Source: Candidatus Dormiibacterota bacterium (lineage in GTDB: Bacteria > Chloroflexota > Dormibacteria > Aeolococcales > Aeolococcaceae). From it: a DNA stretch of 25,335 bases. Position numbers and translations under genes: made by a program. Under the pieces are notes generated by a model. That model saw only the letters and a program-made list of their open reading frames with translations. It was not told where the DNA came from and ran no database searches. Of this stretch, positions 7,951-15,567 are shown in pieces (the first letter of the stretch is position 1; every line of letters starts with the position of its first letter). The DNA lies in assembly GCA_003170875.1 (NCBI GenBank), contig PMYJ01000160.1, positions 8,256-33,590 on the forward strand, in the 5' to 3' direction.

Positions 7951-7979
7951 TTGTCATGACAGGCGGGGTACCCTATCGT
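7951..7979 (+). promoter_or_regulatory. Sigma-70-type promoter of lipoprotein copy 2
   Basis: TTGTCA at 7951-7956 and TATCGT at 7974-7979 with a 17-base spacer, the same arrangement as for copy 1. The -35 box lies in the conserved block CACTTGTCATGAC. Confidence 0.7.
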
Positions 7980-7996
7980 CATATTGTCCTGGTTGT

Positions 7997-8026
7997 CCTG
8001 GGACTTTCGTCCTGGGTCCTTTAGGA
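7997..8026 (+). promoter_or_regulatory. Two leader hairpins before lipoprotein copy 2
   Basis: CCTGGGAC (7997-8004) pairs with GTCCTGGG (8009-8016) around the same TTTC loop as in copy 1. TCCTTTAGGA (8017-8026) forms the second short hairpin. Its bases differ from the copy 1 hairpin yet still pair. A G-rich ribosome-binding stretch follows. Confidence 0.5.
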
Positions 8027-8043
8027 AGGGGGGTTTCATACCC

Positions 8044-8655
8044 ATGTCCCACCGGATCACTCTCCCATCGCTCTTCACGGGGCTGATCGCCGTCGCAGCG
8101 CTCGCCGCCTGCGGCTCCTCCTCGACATCGTCGTCCTCCGCGGCGTCGTCCAGCTCCAGCGCGGCGACCGCGGCTGGATCGACAGCGCCGACCTCCGCGC
8201 CCGCGACGAGCGCCGCCGCGATCAGCACCGGCTCCTGCCCCTCGGCCTCCACGGTCGGGGGCGCGCTGGGTGTGACCCTCCCGACTCCCACCGTCGTCAC
8301 CCCAGCCGCCGGGGCCACTCCCCTCCCGGGCGGCGCGGCGGGCATCGCATGTTCGTACATTTCGACGAGCCCCACCGTGGTGGTCATCATCGCCCTGGCG
8401 AGCGGTCTGCCCTCCGGTTACCTCGCGACCGAGGAGCAGAAGCAGGTGGCGAGCTTGCAGGCGAACAACATCAACATCAACTTCACCCCCATCTCCGGAG
8501 TCGGGGACGAGGCGGCCTCGTACCAGTACACTGCCAACGCCGTGACGGTGGAGGGCGTGCTGGCGGGACAAGGCGGCAACTTCGTGGGCGTCTTCACCGA
8601 GGGCACCTCGGCATCTCTCAGCCAGATCGAGAGCCTGGTCAAGCAGCTGCTCTGA
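8044..8655 (+). CDS. Ser/Ala-rich lipoprotein, tandem copy 2
   Basis: A 203-residue paralog of the gene at 7189. Signal peptide SHRITLPSLFTGLIAVAA and lipobox LAAC are followed by a Ser/Ala/Thr linker (about 24-72) and a globular domain containing SCPSASTVGG, IACSYIS, TEEQKQVASLQ and INFTPISGVGDEAASYQY. It keeps two mature Cys where copy 1 has three; the last is replaced in SQIESLVKQLL. ATG 8044 starts the signal peptide and follows the G-rich run by about nine bases. It is convergent with the exporter gene, sharing a bidirectional hairpin. Function unknown; a surface-exposed binding or envelope role is only a guess. Confidence 0.85.
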   Translation: MSHRITLPSLFTGLIAVAALAACGSSSTSSSSAASSSSSAATAAGSTAPTSAPATSAAAISTGSCPSASTVGGALGVTLPTPTVVTPAAGATPLPGGAAGIACSYISTSPTVVVIIALASGLPSGYLATEEQKQVASLQANNININFTPISGVGDEAASYQYTANAVTVEGVLAGQGGNFVGVFTEGTSASLSQIESLVKQLL

Positions 8656-8677
8656 GCTGACCTCAGCAGCCACTGGG

Positions 8678-8710
8678 TGAGGCGCGCGCCGGCAGCCGGC
8701 GCGCGCCTCA
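8678..8710. terminator. Bidirectional terminator between lipoprotein copy 2 and the exporter
   Basis: A perfect 13-bp stem, 8678-8690 with 8698-8710, loop GGCAGCC. It follows the lipoprotein stop by 22 bases, and its right arm includes the exporter stop codon. The stem is identical to the one at 7803-7835. Confidence 0.7.
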
Positions 8711-10288
8711 TCGCGCCTGAGGGCCCCTCGAGGGCAGGAACGCCAGCACCACCAGCACGCCGGCTCCGGTGACCCCGATGGCGGCGTTCAGGGCCGCCCG
8801 GGTGCCCATCTCGAAGCTGCTCCGGGCCACCGCGGCCAGCCCCGCTCCTAGCGGTCCGCCCACCTCCCGGGCGACGGCCAGCGCCCCACCGAGCGAGCCG
8901 AGGATCGCCTGGGCTGCCACAGCCGGCACGTGCCGCCCGGCGAGCAGGGGATTCATGGCGCTCTGGTAGCGGGTCGAGAGCACGCTGCCGATCACGGCGA
9001 CGCCGAGGGCTCCACCGACCTGGAGAGCGGTGCTGTTGGCGGCTGATCCGACCCCCGCGTCCTCCTGCCCGAGGGCGCCCAGAACCGAATCGGTGGCGGC
9101 GGGGATGAGCAGTCCCGCTCCCAGCCCGATCAGGAGCATCCCGGGAAGGGCGAGCAGGTAGGTGACGGTGGGGGTGGCGATCGCGGCGTTCTCGGCCAGG
9201 CCGGCGGTGATCAGCAGCAGCCCGGCAGCGACGATGAGCTTGCTGCCGACCCGCCGGACCAGCCGGGAGGACGTCAGCGCTGCGAGGGCCAGCAATGCGG
9301 CGAGGGGCAGGATGCGCAGCCCGGCGCCGAGCGGCGAGTAGCCGAGGAAGAACTGGAGGAATTGAGTCTGGAGAAAGAGGCCGCCCAGCAGGGCGAAGAC
9401 ACCCAGCCCCGACGCCGACAGGGCGATGCTGAAGCGCCGGGAGCGGAAATACCGGAGGGGGAGCATGGGGTGGTCCGAGCGCCACTCCCAGGCCACGAAA
9501 GCGGCGACGAGGGCGACGCCACCAACGAGCGCGGCGATCACCTCCGGCGACGTCCACCCCTGGACCGGGCCCTCGATGATGGCCCAGAGAATGCCGCCGA
9601 GGCCGCCGATCGACAGCAGAGCACCGGCCGGATCGGCACGCCGGGGGTTTGCGCTCCGCGACTCGGGGACCAGCAGCAGCGTCCCCACCAGGCCGGCGGC
9701 GACCACCGGGACGTTCACCAGGAAGACCGACCCCCACCAGAAGTGGGCTAGTAGCAGCCCGCCTGCGACTGGCCCGATGGCGATCCCGAGCCCGATCGTC
9801 CCCGCCCACATGCCGACCGCCCGGGCACGCTCGGCGGGGTCGCGGAACATGTCGTTGACGATCGAGAGGCCCGACGGGATGGTCATGGCCGCACCGGCCC
9901 CCATGAGCGCCCGCCAGACGATGAGAGGATCGACGCTCCCCGAGAAGGCGGCGCCGAGCGAGCCGCCTCCGAAGACGACCAGGCCGCAGAGGAAGAGCCT
10001 TTTGCGCCCGAAGCGGTCGGCCAGGCTGCCGGCGACGAGCAGCAGGCCCCCGAACACCATCGAGTAAGCGTCGACGATCCACTGGAGCTGGTCGGTGGTG
10101 GCCTGCAGCTTCTCCACCAAGGTGGGAAGGGCCACGTTCAGGATGGTGTTGTCGAGGTTGACCATCAGCACGGCGACACAGAGGACCGTGAGCGCCGCCC
10201 ACGGGCTGCGCCGACCCGCCGGGGGCGGGGCGGCGGTGCTGGACGCGGGCTGGGGCCGGATGGACGCGGATGCTGAATGTCTGTTCAA
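8708..10288 (-). CDS. DHA2-family (EmrB/QacA-type) MFS drug exporter
   Basis: A 526-residue membrane exporter of the 14-segment DHA2 family of the major facilitator superfamily, expected to pump drugs or other small molecules out using the proton gradient. After a Pro/Ala-rich tail, the first membrane segment contains the family motif LDNTILNVALPTL; then come QWIVDAY, the loop motif GSLADRFGRK and many hydrophobic segments to the end. The start is TTG 10288; no ATG or GTG occurs in frame before the first membrane segment. On the minus strand TATAGT lies 11 bases and TATCCT three bases before it. It is divergent from a TetR gene, the usual arrangement for repressor-controlled exporters. It is a paralog of the gene at 19946-21598. 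Confidence 0.9.
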   Translation of the reverse strand: MNRHSASASIRPQPASSTAAPPPAGRRSPWAALTVLCVAVLMVNLDNTILNVALPTLVEKLQATTDQLQWIVDAYSMVFGGLLLVAGSLADRFGRKRLFLCGLVVFGGGSLGAAFSGSVDPLIVWRALMGAGAAMTIPSGLSIVNDMFRDPAERARAVGMWAGTIGLGIAIGPVAGGLLLAHFWWGSVFLVNVPVVAAGLVGTLLLVPESRSANPRRADPAGALLSIGGLGGILWAIIEGPVQGWTSPEVIAALVGGVALVAAFVAWEWRSDHPMLPLRYFRSRRFSIALSASGLGVFALLGGLFLQTQFLQFFLGYSPLGAGLRILPLAALLALAALTSSRLVRRVGSKLIVAAGLLLITAGLAENAAIATPTVTYLLALPGMLLIGLGAGLLIPAATDSVLGALGQEDAGVGSAANSTALQVGGALGVAVIGSVLSTRYQSAMNPLLAGRHVPAVAAQAILGSLGGALAVAREVGGPLGAGLAAVARSSFEMGTRAALNAAIGVTGAGVLVVLAFLPSRGPQAR

Positions 10289-10303
10289 TTCAGGATACGA
10301 CTA

Positions 10304-10315
10304 TATCAGGTGATA
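10304..10315. promoter_or_regulatory. Candidate TetR operator
   Basis: A perfect dyad TATCA-GG-TGATA in the 64-bp region between the divergent exporter and regulator genes. It overlaps the TATAGT box of the exporter promoter and lies 37 bases before the regulator's start, so one bound repressor could affect both. Confidence 0.45.
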
Positions 10316-10340
10316 ATCGGCAGGGCAAGTCTTTATACGG

Positions 10341-10346
10341 TAGAAT
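10341..10346 (+). promoter_or_regulatory. -10 box for the TetR regulator (leaderless)
   Basis: TAGAAT followed after exactly six bases by the GTG start at 10353. There is no Shine-Dalgarno sequence and no clear -35 box. Confidence 0.55.
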
Positions 10347-10352
10347 TGGACC

Positions 10353-10997
10353 GTGAGCATGCGCTCCCCCACCGTGCAGGACTCCGACCTGAGCGCGCGG
10401 GCAAAGATCCGCGAGGCCGCGCTCCGCCTGTTCGGTACCTCCGGTTTCGGGGTGTCGCTCCGGACCATCGCCCAGGCCGCCCGGGTCTCCCCCGGCCTGG
10501 TCATCCACCACTTCGGGTCCAAGGACGGCCTGCGCGCGGCCGTCGACGAGTCGGTGCTGTCCGTCTTCCTCGAACGGTTCGACAGCCTTCCCAAGGACCT
10601 CCCTGCGGACCTTCTGTCGCGGGCGATGGCCAACATCTTCTCCGACGTCCTGGGGCCGAGCCCCGACATCCGGCAGTACCTGCGCCGCTGCCTCCTCGAC
10701 GAGACCCCGGCGGGGACGACGATCTTCGACGAGATGGTGGTGGCGACGCGGCGCGGGCTCGAGCTGCTGGAGCGCCGCGGGGGCATCCGGAGCGACGCCG
10801 ACCCCGAATGGCGCCCCTTTCAGGTCCTCTCGGTCGTCCTCGGTCCGCTTCTGATGGAGCCGGTGATGCAGCGCAACATCGGTGAACCCGCCTACGCCCC
10901 GGACGTCGTGCGCAGGCGGACTTCGGCCAACCTCGACTTCCTGTCGCGCGGGCTCTTCACCCGAGCCGCGGATACGCGCGCCGAGCCCATGCCGTAG
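10353..10997 (+). CDS. TetR-family transcription regulator
   Basis: A 214-residue regulator. The N-terminal helix-turn-helix domain is typical: KIREAALRLFGTSGFGVSLRTIAQAARVSPGLVIHHFGSKDGLRAAV, residues about 18-64. The C-terminal ligand-binding part is helical and family-specific. GTG 10353 is chosen from the -10 box six bases upstream; ATG 10359 is two codons later. It is divergent from the DHA2 exporter and probably represses it. The glutamate decarboxylase gene begins 25 bases after the stop, so the two may form an operon. The ligand is unknown. Confidence 0.88.
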   Translation: MSMRSPTVQDSDLSARAKIREAALRLFGTSGFGVSLRTIAQAARVSPGLVIHHFGSKDGLRAAVDESVLSVFLERFDSLPKDLPADLLSRAMANIFSDVLGPSPDIRQYLRRCLLDETPAGTTIFDEMVVATRRGLELLERRGGIRSDADPEWRPFQVLSVVLGPLLMEPVMQRNIGEPAYAPDVVRRRTSANLDFLSRGLFTRAADTRAEPMP

Positions 10998-11022
10998 CAG
11001 ACGTCAGACGGGAGGGAACCAC

Positions 11023-12411
11023 GTGGCACTGCACCATCACGAGCCCGGCGACCAGGAACTGGACGTCAACCCGCTCTACGCGAGCAGCGCTGCCCGCTCC
11101 GGGGTGCCCAAGCTGCGCATCCCCAGGGAGCCGATGGACGCGGAGGTCGCATACCAGATCGTCCACGACGAGCTGATGCTGGACGGCAACGCCCGGCTCA
11201 ACCTGGCGACCTTCGTGACCACGTGGATGGAGCCGCAGGCTGCACGCCTGATGGCGGAGGCCGCGGACAAGAACATCATCGACAAGGACGAATATCCCCA
11301 GACCGCCGAGATCGAGCGCCGCTGCATTCACATCCTGGCCGACCTCTGGCACGCGCAACCCCACCAGACCGCGGTCGGCTGCTCCACCACCGGATCGAGC
11401 GAGGCGGCGATGCTCGCCGGGATGGCACTCAAGAGGCGCTGGCGGGAGGCCCGCCGCGCGGCCGGCGCCTCCTCCGACCGGCCCAACATGGTGATGGGCA
11501 TCAACGTCCAGGTCTGCTGGGAGAAGTTCTGCCGCTACTGGGACGTGGAGCCGCGCTACGTACCCATGGAGGGTGAGCGGCGCCACCTCACCGGCGAGGA
11601 GGCCGTCAAGCTCTGCGACGAGAACACCATCGGTGTCATCGCCGTGCTGGGTTCCACCCAGGACGGCAGCTACGAGCCGGTCGCCGAGATCGCCGCGGCG
11701 CTCGACCGGCTGCACGAGGGGGGCGGGCCGGACATCCCGGTGCACGTCGACGCCGCCTCGGGCGGATTCGTGGCGCCCTTCGTGCAGCCGGGGCTGGAAT
11801 GGGACTTCCGCCTCCCCCGGGTGGCGTCGATCAACGCCTCCGGGCACAAGTACGGTCTCGTCTACCCCGGGGTGGGCTGGGTGATCTGGCGCGACCACAC
11901 GGCCCTCCCCGAGGATCTCATCTTCCGGGTCAACTACCTGGGCGGCAGCATGCCCACCTTCGCGCTCAACTTCTCGCGGCCGGGCGCACAGGTGATCGCC
12001 CAGTACTACAACCTCATCCGGCTCGGCTTCGAGGGCTACCGGCGAGTGCAGCAGGCAGCGCTGGACATGGCTCAGTACATCGCCGCGGCGGTCGCACGGA
12101 TCGGTCCCTTCCGTCTGCTCACCGATGGGACCGAACTTCCCGTCTTCGCCTTTGAGCTCAAGCCGGAGGTGGAGCGCTACTCGGTGTTCGACGTCTCCGA
12201 CGGCCTGCGCAAGCGCGGCTGGCAGGTGCCCGCCTACAGCTTCCCCGCCAACCTCGAAGCCACCACCGTGCTGCGCGTGGTCGTGCGCAACGGGATGTCG
12301 CGTGACCTGGCCGACCTGCTGATCGCCGACCTCCGACGCGAGGTCGCCCAGCTCGACAAGCTCAGCTCACGCCTTCCGCAGCATCCCGACCGCGCCCATT
12401 TTCATCACTGA
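11023..12411 (+). CDS. gadB: Glutamate decarboxylase
   Basis: A 462-residue PLP-dependent enzyme that converts glutamate to GABA and CO2, consuming a proton; close in length to the 466 residues of E. coli GadB. Recognisable stretches are LDGNARLNLATFVTTWMEP, DKDEYPQTAEIERRC, LWHAQP, GSSEAAMLAGMALKRRWR, VHVDAASGGFVAPF with the cofactor-binding Asp, and the PLP lysine in SINASGHKYG. The C-terminus ends in HFHH, recalling the His-containing tail that closes the E. coli enzyme at neutral pH. GTG 11023 is supported by GGAGG seven bases upstream. No glutamate/GABA antiporter gene is in the window. The position behind a TetR gene and an exporter suggests stress-linked expression; acid resistance is inference. 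Confidence 0.94.
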   Translation: MALHHHEPGDQELDVNPLYASSAARSGVPKLRIPREPMDAEVAYQIVHDELMLDGNARLNLATFVTTWMEPQAARLMAEAADKNIIDKDEYPQTAEIERRCIHILADLWHAQPHQTAVGCSTTGSSEAAMLAGMALKRRWREARRAAGASSDRPNMVMGINVQVCWEKFCRYWDVEPRYVPMEGERRHLTGEEAVKLCDENTIGVIAVLGSTQDGSYEPVAEIAAALDRLHEGGGPDIPVHVDAASGGFVAPFVQPGLEWDFRLPRVASINASGHKYGLVYPGVGWVIWRDHTALPEDLIFRVNYLGGSMPTFALNFSRPGAQVIAQYYNLIRLGFEGYRRVQQAALDMAQYIAAAVARIGPFRLLTDGTELPVFAFELKPEVERYSVFDVSDGLRKRGWQVPAYSFPANLEATTVLRVVVRNGMSRDLADLLIADLRREVAQLDKLSSRLPQHPDRAHFHH

Positions 12412-12440
12412 GACCGCGTGTGATGCCCGACGGCGGGTGA

Positions 12441-12941
12441 TCAGCTCGCGGGCAGGCCCAGGTCGGCTCGCACGACATCGCCCGCCGCGATCGCGGCGAG
12501 ACCATCCGCTATGCCCTTGGTATCCCACGCGGACACGGTGCTCGAGGTCTGCGAGCTGAGCGCGTTCAGGTCCGCGATGACGGTGTTGTCATCGGTCACC
12601 AGGATGGCGATGTCGGTCTTCGCCTTGGCGGTCGCACCGATGCCCACTATCGTGTTGTCGAAGGTCGTGAGCACGCTGACGTACGCCGACGCCTGCGAGG
12701 TGAGCGGCAGTGGGTTGTCACCCGCGGCTGTGAGGTCGGCCTTCCACGTCTTGTACGCCGTGTCCACGGGACCTGTTGCCGACAGAAACGCATGGGCAAC
12801 CTGGGCCGTCGATGCCGGAGTGGCGCTCGACGCCGCGGAGGCCGCCGAGCTCGAGGAGGACGAGTTCGTGGAGCCGCCGCAGCCGACCGCAAGGACCGCC
12901 AGGACCGTCGATCCCAGCACCGTGATGTAGCTCGCCTTCAT
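12441..12941 (-). CDS. Ser/Ala-rich lipoprotein, unrecognised
   Basis: A 166-residue exported lipoprotein. The signal peptide MKASYITVLGSTVLAV ends in the lipobox LAVGC (Cys21), followed by a Ser/Ala linker (about 25-47) and a mainly helical domain containing FLSATGPVDTAYKTWKADL and TKTDIAILVTDDN-like repeats of short helices. It has no Cys after the lipobox. ATG 12941 follows GGAGG by six bases. It is not obviously related to the lipoproteins at 7189 and 8044 beyond the same architecture. It is convergent with the glutamate decarboxylase gene, 29 bases apart, with only a weak CCCG/CGGG hairpin between them. Function unknown. Confidence 0.8.
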   Translation of the reverse strand: MKASYITVLGSTVLAVLAVGCGGSTNSSSSSSAASAASSATPASTAQVAHAFLSATGPVDTAYKTWKADLTAAGDNPLPLTSQASAYVSVLTTFDNTIVGIGATAKAKTDIAILVTDDNTVIADLNALSSQTSSTVSAWDTKGIADGLAAIAAGDVVRADLGLPAS

Positions 12942-13140
12942 CTCCCGCCTCCGCGACGTTTCCCTATGGCATCACGTCAGAGTGGCGCCCCTCGCCCCCT
13001 CGTTGGCGCCAAATGGTACCCCGTCCCCAGCGCACTCCGCCAGCCCCCGGAGGGCGCCGGCCGAGCATCGGAACGCGACCGCCCCACGCCGCCGCTGCCT
13101 GCCCTCCCCGGCTCTCCGCCCCCGACCCTGGTAGTGTCCG

Positions 13141-14013
13141 ATGCCTGTGGGCATCACCCTGCCGATCGCGCTCTTCTTCGGAATCCTCCAGGGCGCCAGC
13201 GAACTGTTCCCCGTCTCCTCGCTCGGCCACGCCGTGGTGGTGCCGCCGCTGCTCGGCATCGGCGTCCGGGAGAGCGACTCCAACTTTCTCCCCTTCCTGG
13301 TGCTGCTCCACATCGGAACCGCCACCGCCCTGATCGCCCTCTACTGGCGGCAGTGGGGCCGGATCGTGGCCGGGTTTGTCCGCAGCGCGGTCACCGGCAA
13401 GGTGAGGGGCGGGGACGATCGCCTGGCCTGGCTGCTCGTGGTCGGCACCATCCCCGCGGGACTGGTCGGGTTCATCTTCCAGAAGCCGCTCCAGGCCAAC
13501 TTCGGCAATCCGCGGCTCGCCGCGGGGCTGCTGATCGTCAACGGCGGCATGCTGCTCGGAGCGGAGATGCTCCGGCGGCGCACCGAGCGTCGGGCCGGGA
13601 TCGCCCAGCGCGACCCGGAGGCAGAGGCGAAGCAGTTCCGCAGCATCGAGGAGATGGGCTTTGGCCACGCGGCGCTGATCGGCGCCTGCCAGATCGTCGC
13701 CCTCTTCCCGGGCATGTCGCGCTCGGGATCGACCATGGCCGGCGGCCTGATCGCCGGGCTTCGCCATGAGGAGGCGGTCCGGTTCTCCTTCCTCCTCGCC
13801 ACCCCCATCATCCTGGCCGCCGGGCTCCTGGAGGTCCCGTCGCTCGGCGGCACCGCCAACTTCGGGCCCATGCTCGTGGGCGGGGTGGCGGCGGGCCTCA
13901 CCGCCTACGCCAGCGCCCGCTTCCTTGTCCGATACTTCCGGGTCGGCCGCCTCGACCCATACGCGTACTACTGCGCCGGGCTGGGATTGCTCGGCCTCGT
14001 CCTGATCCACTAG
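13141..14013 (+). CDS. uppP: Undecaprenyl-diphosphatase (UppP/BacA)
   Basis: A 290-residue polytopic membrane enzyme that removes a phosphate from undecaprenyl diphosphate, recycling the lipid carrier for peptidoglycan and other wall polymers; overproduction gives bacitracin resistance in other bacteria. The two signature regions are present: ILQGASELFPVSSLGH (family form ..Q.. E.LP.SS..H) near residues 16-31 and FPGMSRSGSTMAGGLIAGL near 190-208, which together form the active site. Length is slightly above the usual 265-280, through a charged loop around 155-165. ATG 13141 is the natural start. A TAGTGT box ends only three bases before it, so GTG 13147 is a possible leaderless start. It is followed closely by a small membrane protein gene. 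Confidence 0.93.
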   Translation: MPVGITLPIALFFGILQGASELFPVSSLGHAVVVPPLLGIGVRESDSNFLPFLVLLHIGTATALIALYWRQWGRIVAGFVRSAVTGKVRGGDDRLAWLLVVGTIPAGLVGFIFQKPLQANFGNPRLAAGLLIVNGGMLLGAEMLRRRTERRAGIAQRDPEAEAKQFRSIEEMGFGHAALIGACQIVALFPGMSRSGSTMAGGLIAGLRHEEAVRFSFLLATPIILAAGLLEVPSLGGTANFGPMLVGGVAAGLTAYASARFLVRYFRVGRLDPYAYYCAGLGLLGLVLIH

Positions 14014-14035
14014 CACCCACGGGGAGACCATCTCG

Positions 14036-14254
14036 ATGCCCGAAACCGGCCACACCCGCAACCGCACCCTCGCCGCGATACTGATCGCGATCGCCGTCAT
14101 CTGCCTTGCGCTGGCGATCTTCTACTTCACCCAGAAGACCACCTTCCTGGCCGGCTCCCCGGCCAAGATTCAGATCAAGCACGGGCTGCTCTTCGCCGTC
14201 CTCGCGGTCGTCTCGGCGGTCGGCGCCAACATCCTCTGGCGCCGCAACAGCTGA
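14036..14254 (+). CDS. Small two-helix membrane protein
   Basis: A 72-residue protein starting 22 bases after the uppP stop, with GGGGAG about ten bases before the ATG. Two membrane segments are clear: AAILIAIAVICLALAIFYF (about 12-31) and HGLLFAVLAVVSAVGANIL (about 49-67), with a short polar loop between and a basic end RRNS. I do not recognise a family. Its tight spacing with uppP suggests co-expression. Confidence 0.75.
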   Translation: MPETGHTRNRTLAAILIAIAVICLALAIFYFTQKTTFLAGSPAKIQIKHGLLFAVLAVVSAVGANILWRRNS

Positions 14255-14291
14255 GGCGGCGCCCGGCGTCCAGACCCGCCCGGACGCCAAG

Positions 14292-15473
14292 ATGTGCGCC
14301 GTGAAGCGCACCACCTCCCTCTCCGGCCAACTCTCCGAGGCCGTGGGACTGCTGCGCGGACGCCTGGAGGGCCCCCTGCTCCATGCGGTCAAGACCGCGG
14401 TCGCCTCCGGATTCTCCTGGTTCGTGGCCGCCAACCTGCTCGGCAACCAGATCCCCGTCTTTGCCCCGCTCGCGGCGGTGCTCACCGTCCAGGTGACCAT
14501 CTGGCAGTCGGTCTCCCGCGGGTTGCAGCGGGTCGCCGGCGTGGTGGTGGGAGTGCTGGTGGCGAGCGCCTTCGCCCACGTGGCCGGCATCCACGCCTGG
14601 TCGATCGCGGTGGTGATCTTCGTCTCGCTGCTGTTGGGCCGGGCGATGCGTCTGGGCACCCAGGGGGCGATCCAGGTCCCCATCAGCGCGCTGCTGGTGC
14701 TGGTGCTCGGCGCGACCACCGGCGGGTACGGGCTCGACCGGGTGGTCGACACGGCGATCGGTGCCGCCTGCGGCATCCTGGTGAACCTGGCCGTCTTTCC
14801 CCGGATCCACCTGAGCGAGGCCAACGCAAGGGTCCGGTCCCTCGCCGAGGGCCTGGGGGCGCTGGTGCGGGGCGTCGCCGCCTGGGTGGAGCGGGCCGAG
14901 GCCGCTCCGGCCACGCCGCCCGAGGACCCCGACGCGCTCCTCGGCGCCGCCCGCCTGCTGAGCGACCGGGTCACTGCAGCCGCCCGGGCCGTCAGCAACG
15001 CGGAGGAATCCTGGCGCTGGCATCCCGCGGGACGGCGGCAGCGCCAGGCGGTCGAGAACCTGCATGCGGCGGTCCCCGTGCTGGAGATGATCGAACGGCA
15101 GGTGCGCGGCATCGCCCGGACGGCCGCCGAGGCCGGGCCGAGCTGGGATCTCCCCGCACCCGCCGCGGCGGCGCTCGCCCGGCTGCTGATCCACGTCGCG
15201 TCTGAGCTGGAGGGCTGGTGGCCGCCCGACCAGGTCGGTGGCGAGACCGGAGCGGCCACCCCGCGAGGAGAGCTGCTCAGCGCCGATCAGGACGGCCTTT
15301 ACGAGTCCGTTCTCGAGGCCCTCCGCGGCTCCGGGCCCAACCCCCATGCGGCGGCTGCCGCCGCGGCCATCGCGGTGGACGCTCGTCGCATCCGCGAGGA
15401 GCTGAGCGCGACGCCGACGTCCCCGCTGGCGACGCCCGGCTGGCGATCCCTCTTCGATCAAGCGACCCGCTGA
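14292..15473 (+). CDS. FUSC/ArAE-family membrane protein
   Basis: A 393-residue protein resembling the fusaric-acid-resistance-like (FUSC, aromatic acid exporter) family. The first part, about residues 30-165, is a membrane block: LHAVKTAVASGFSWFVAANLLG, IPVFAPLAAVLTVQVTIWQSVSRGLQRVAGVVVGVLVA with the typical GxxRxxGxxxG-like turn, then AWSIAVVIFVSLLLGRA and a last segment IGAACGILVNLAVFP. The remainder is a soluble helical region rich in Ala and Arg. ATG 14292 has no Shine-Dalgarno sequence; GTG 14301 is close. It starts 37 bases after the small membrane protein gene, so it may belong to the uppP operon. Whether it exports anything is unknown. Confidence 0.78.
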   Translation: MCAVKRTTSLSGQLSEAVGLLRGRLEGPLLHAVKTAVASGFSWFVAANLLGNQIPVFAPLAAVLTVQVTIWQSVSRGLQRVAGVVVGVLVASAFAHVAGIHAWSIAVVIFVSLLLGRAMRLGTQGAIQVPISALLVLVLGATTGGYGLDRVVDTAIGAACGILVNLAVFPRIHLSEANARVRSLAEGLGALVRGVAAWVERAEAAPATPPEDPDALLGAARLLSDRVTAAARAVSNAEESWRWHPAGRRQRQAVENLHAAVPVLEMIERQVRGIARTAAEAGPSWDLPAPAAAALARLLIHVASELEGWWPPDQVGGETGAATPRGELLSADQDGLYESVLEALRGSGPNPHAAAAAAAIAVDARRIREELSATPTSPLATPGWRSLFDQATR

Positions 15474-15516
15474 CCGCTGGCACGTTGACGTCTCGGGGCT
15501 TGCATCTGGAGCTATC

Positions 15517-15539
15517 GCGATATATCGTTGGCATATCGC
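15517..15539. promoter_or_regulatory. Operator-like dyad upstream of the PadR gene
   Basis: A perfect inverted repeat GCGATAT (15517-15523) and ATATCGC (15533-15539), spaced by nine bases. The inner ten-base palindrome CGATATATCG (15518-15527 region) overlaps it. AT-rich dyads of this kind often precede PadR genes and serve autorepression. The PadR start is 28 bases downstream. Confidence 0.55.
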
Positions 15540-15567
15540 CACCCCTCTCACCCGAGGCCACCTAGCT

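Noticed and set aside
7103..8710. An insertion sequence or integron-like element as the source of the duplicated block.
   Set aside because: No transposase or integrase, no terminal inverted repeats and no target duplications are visible; a plain tandem duplication explains it.
8418..10202. A 594-codon minus-strand frame overlapping both lipoprotein copy 2 and the first exporter.
   Set aside because: It is the wrong frame of the exporter gene; the correct frame shows all DHA2 motifs.
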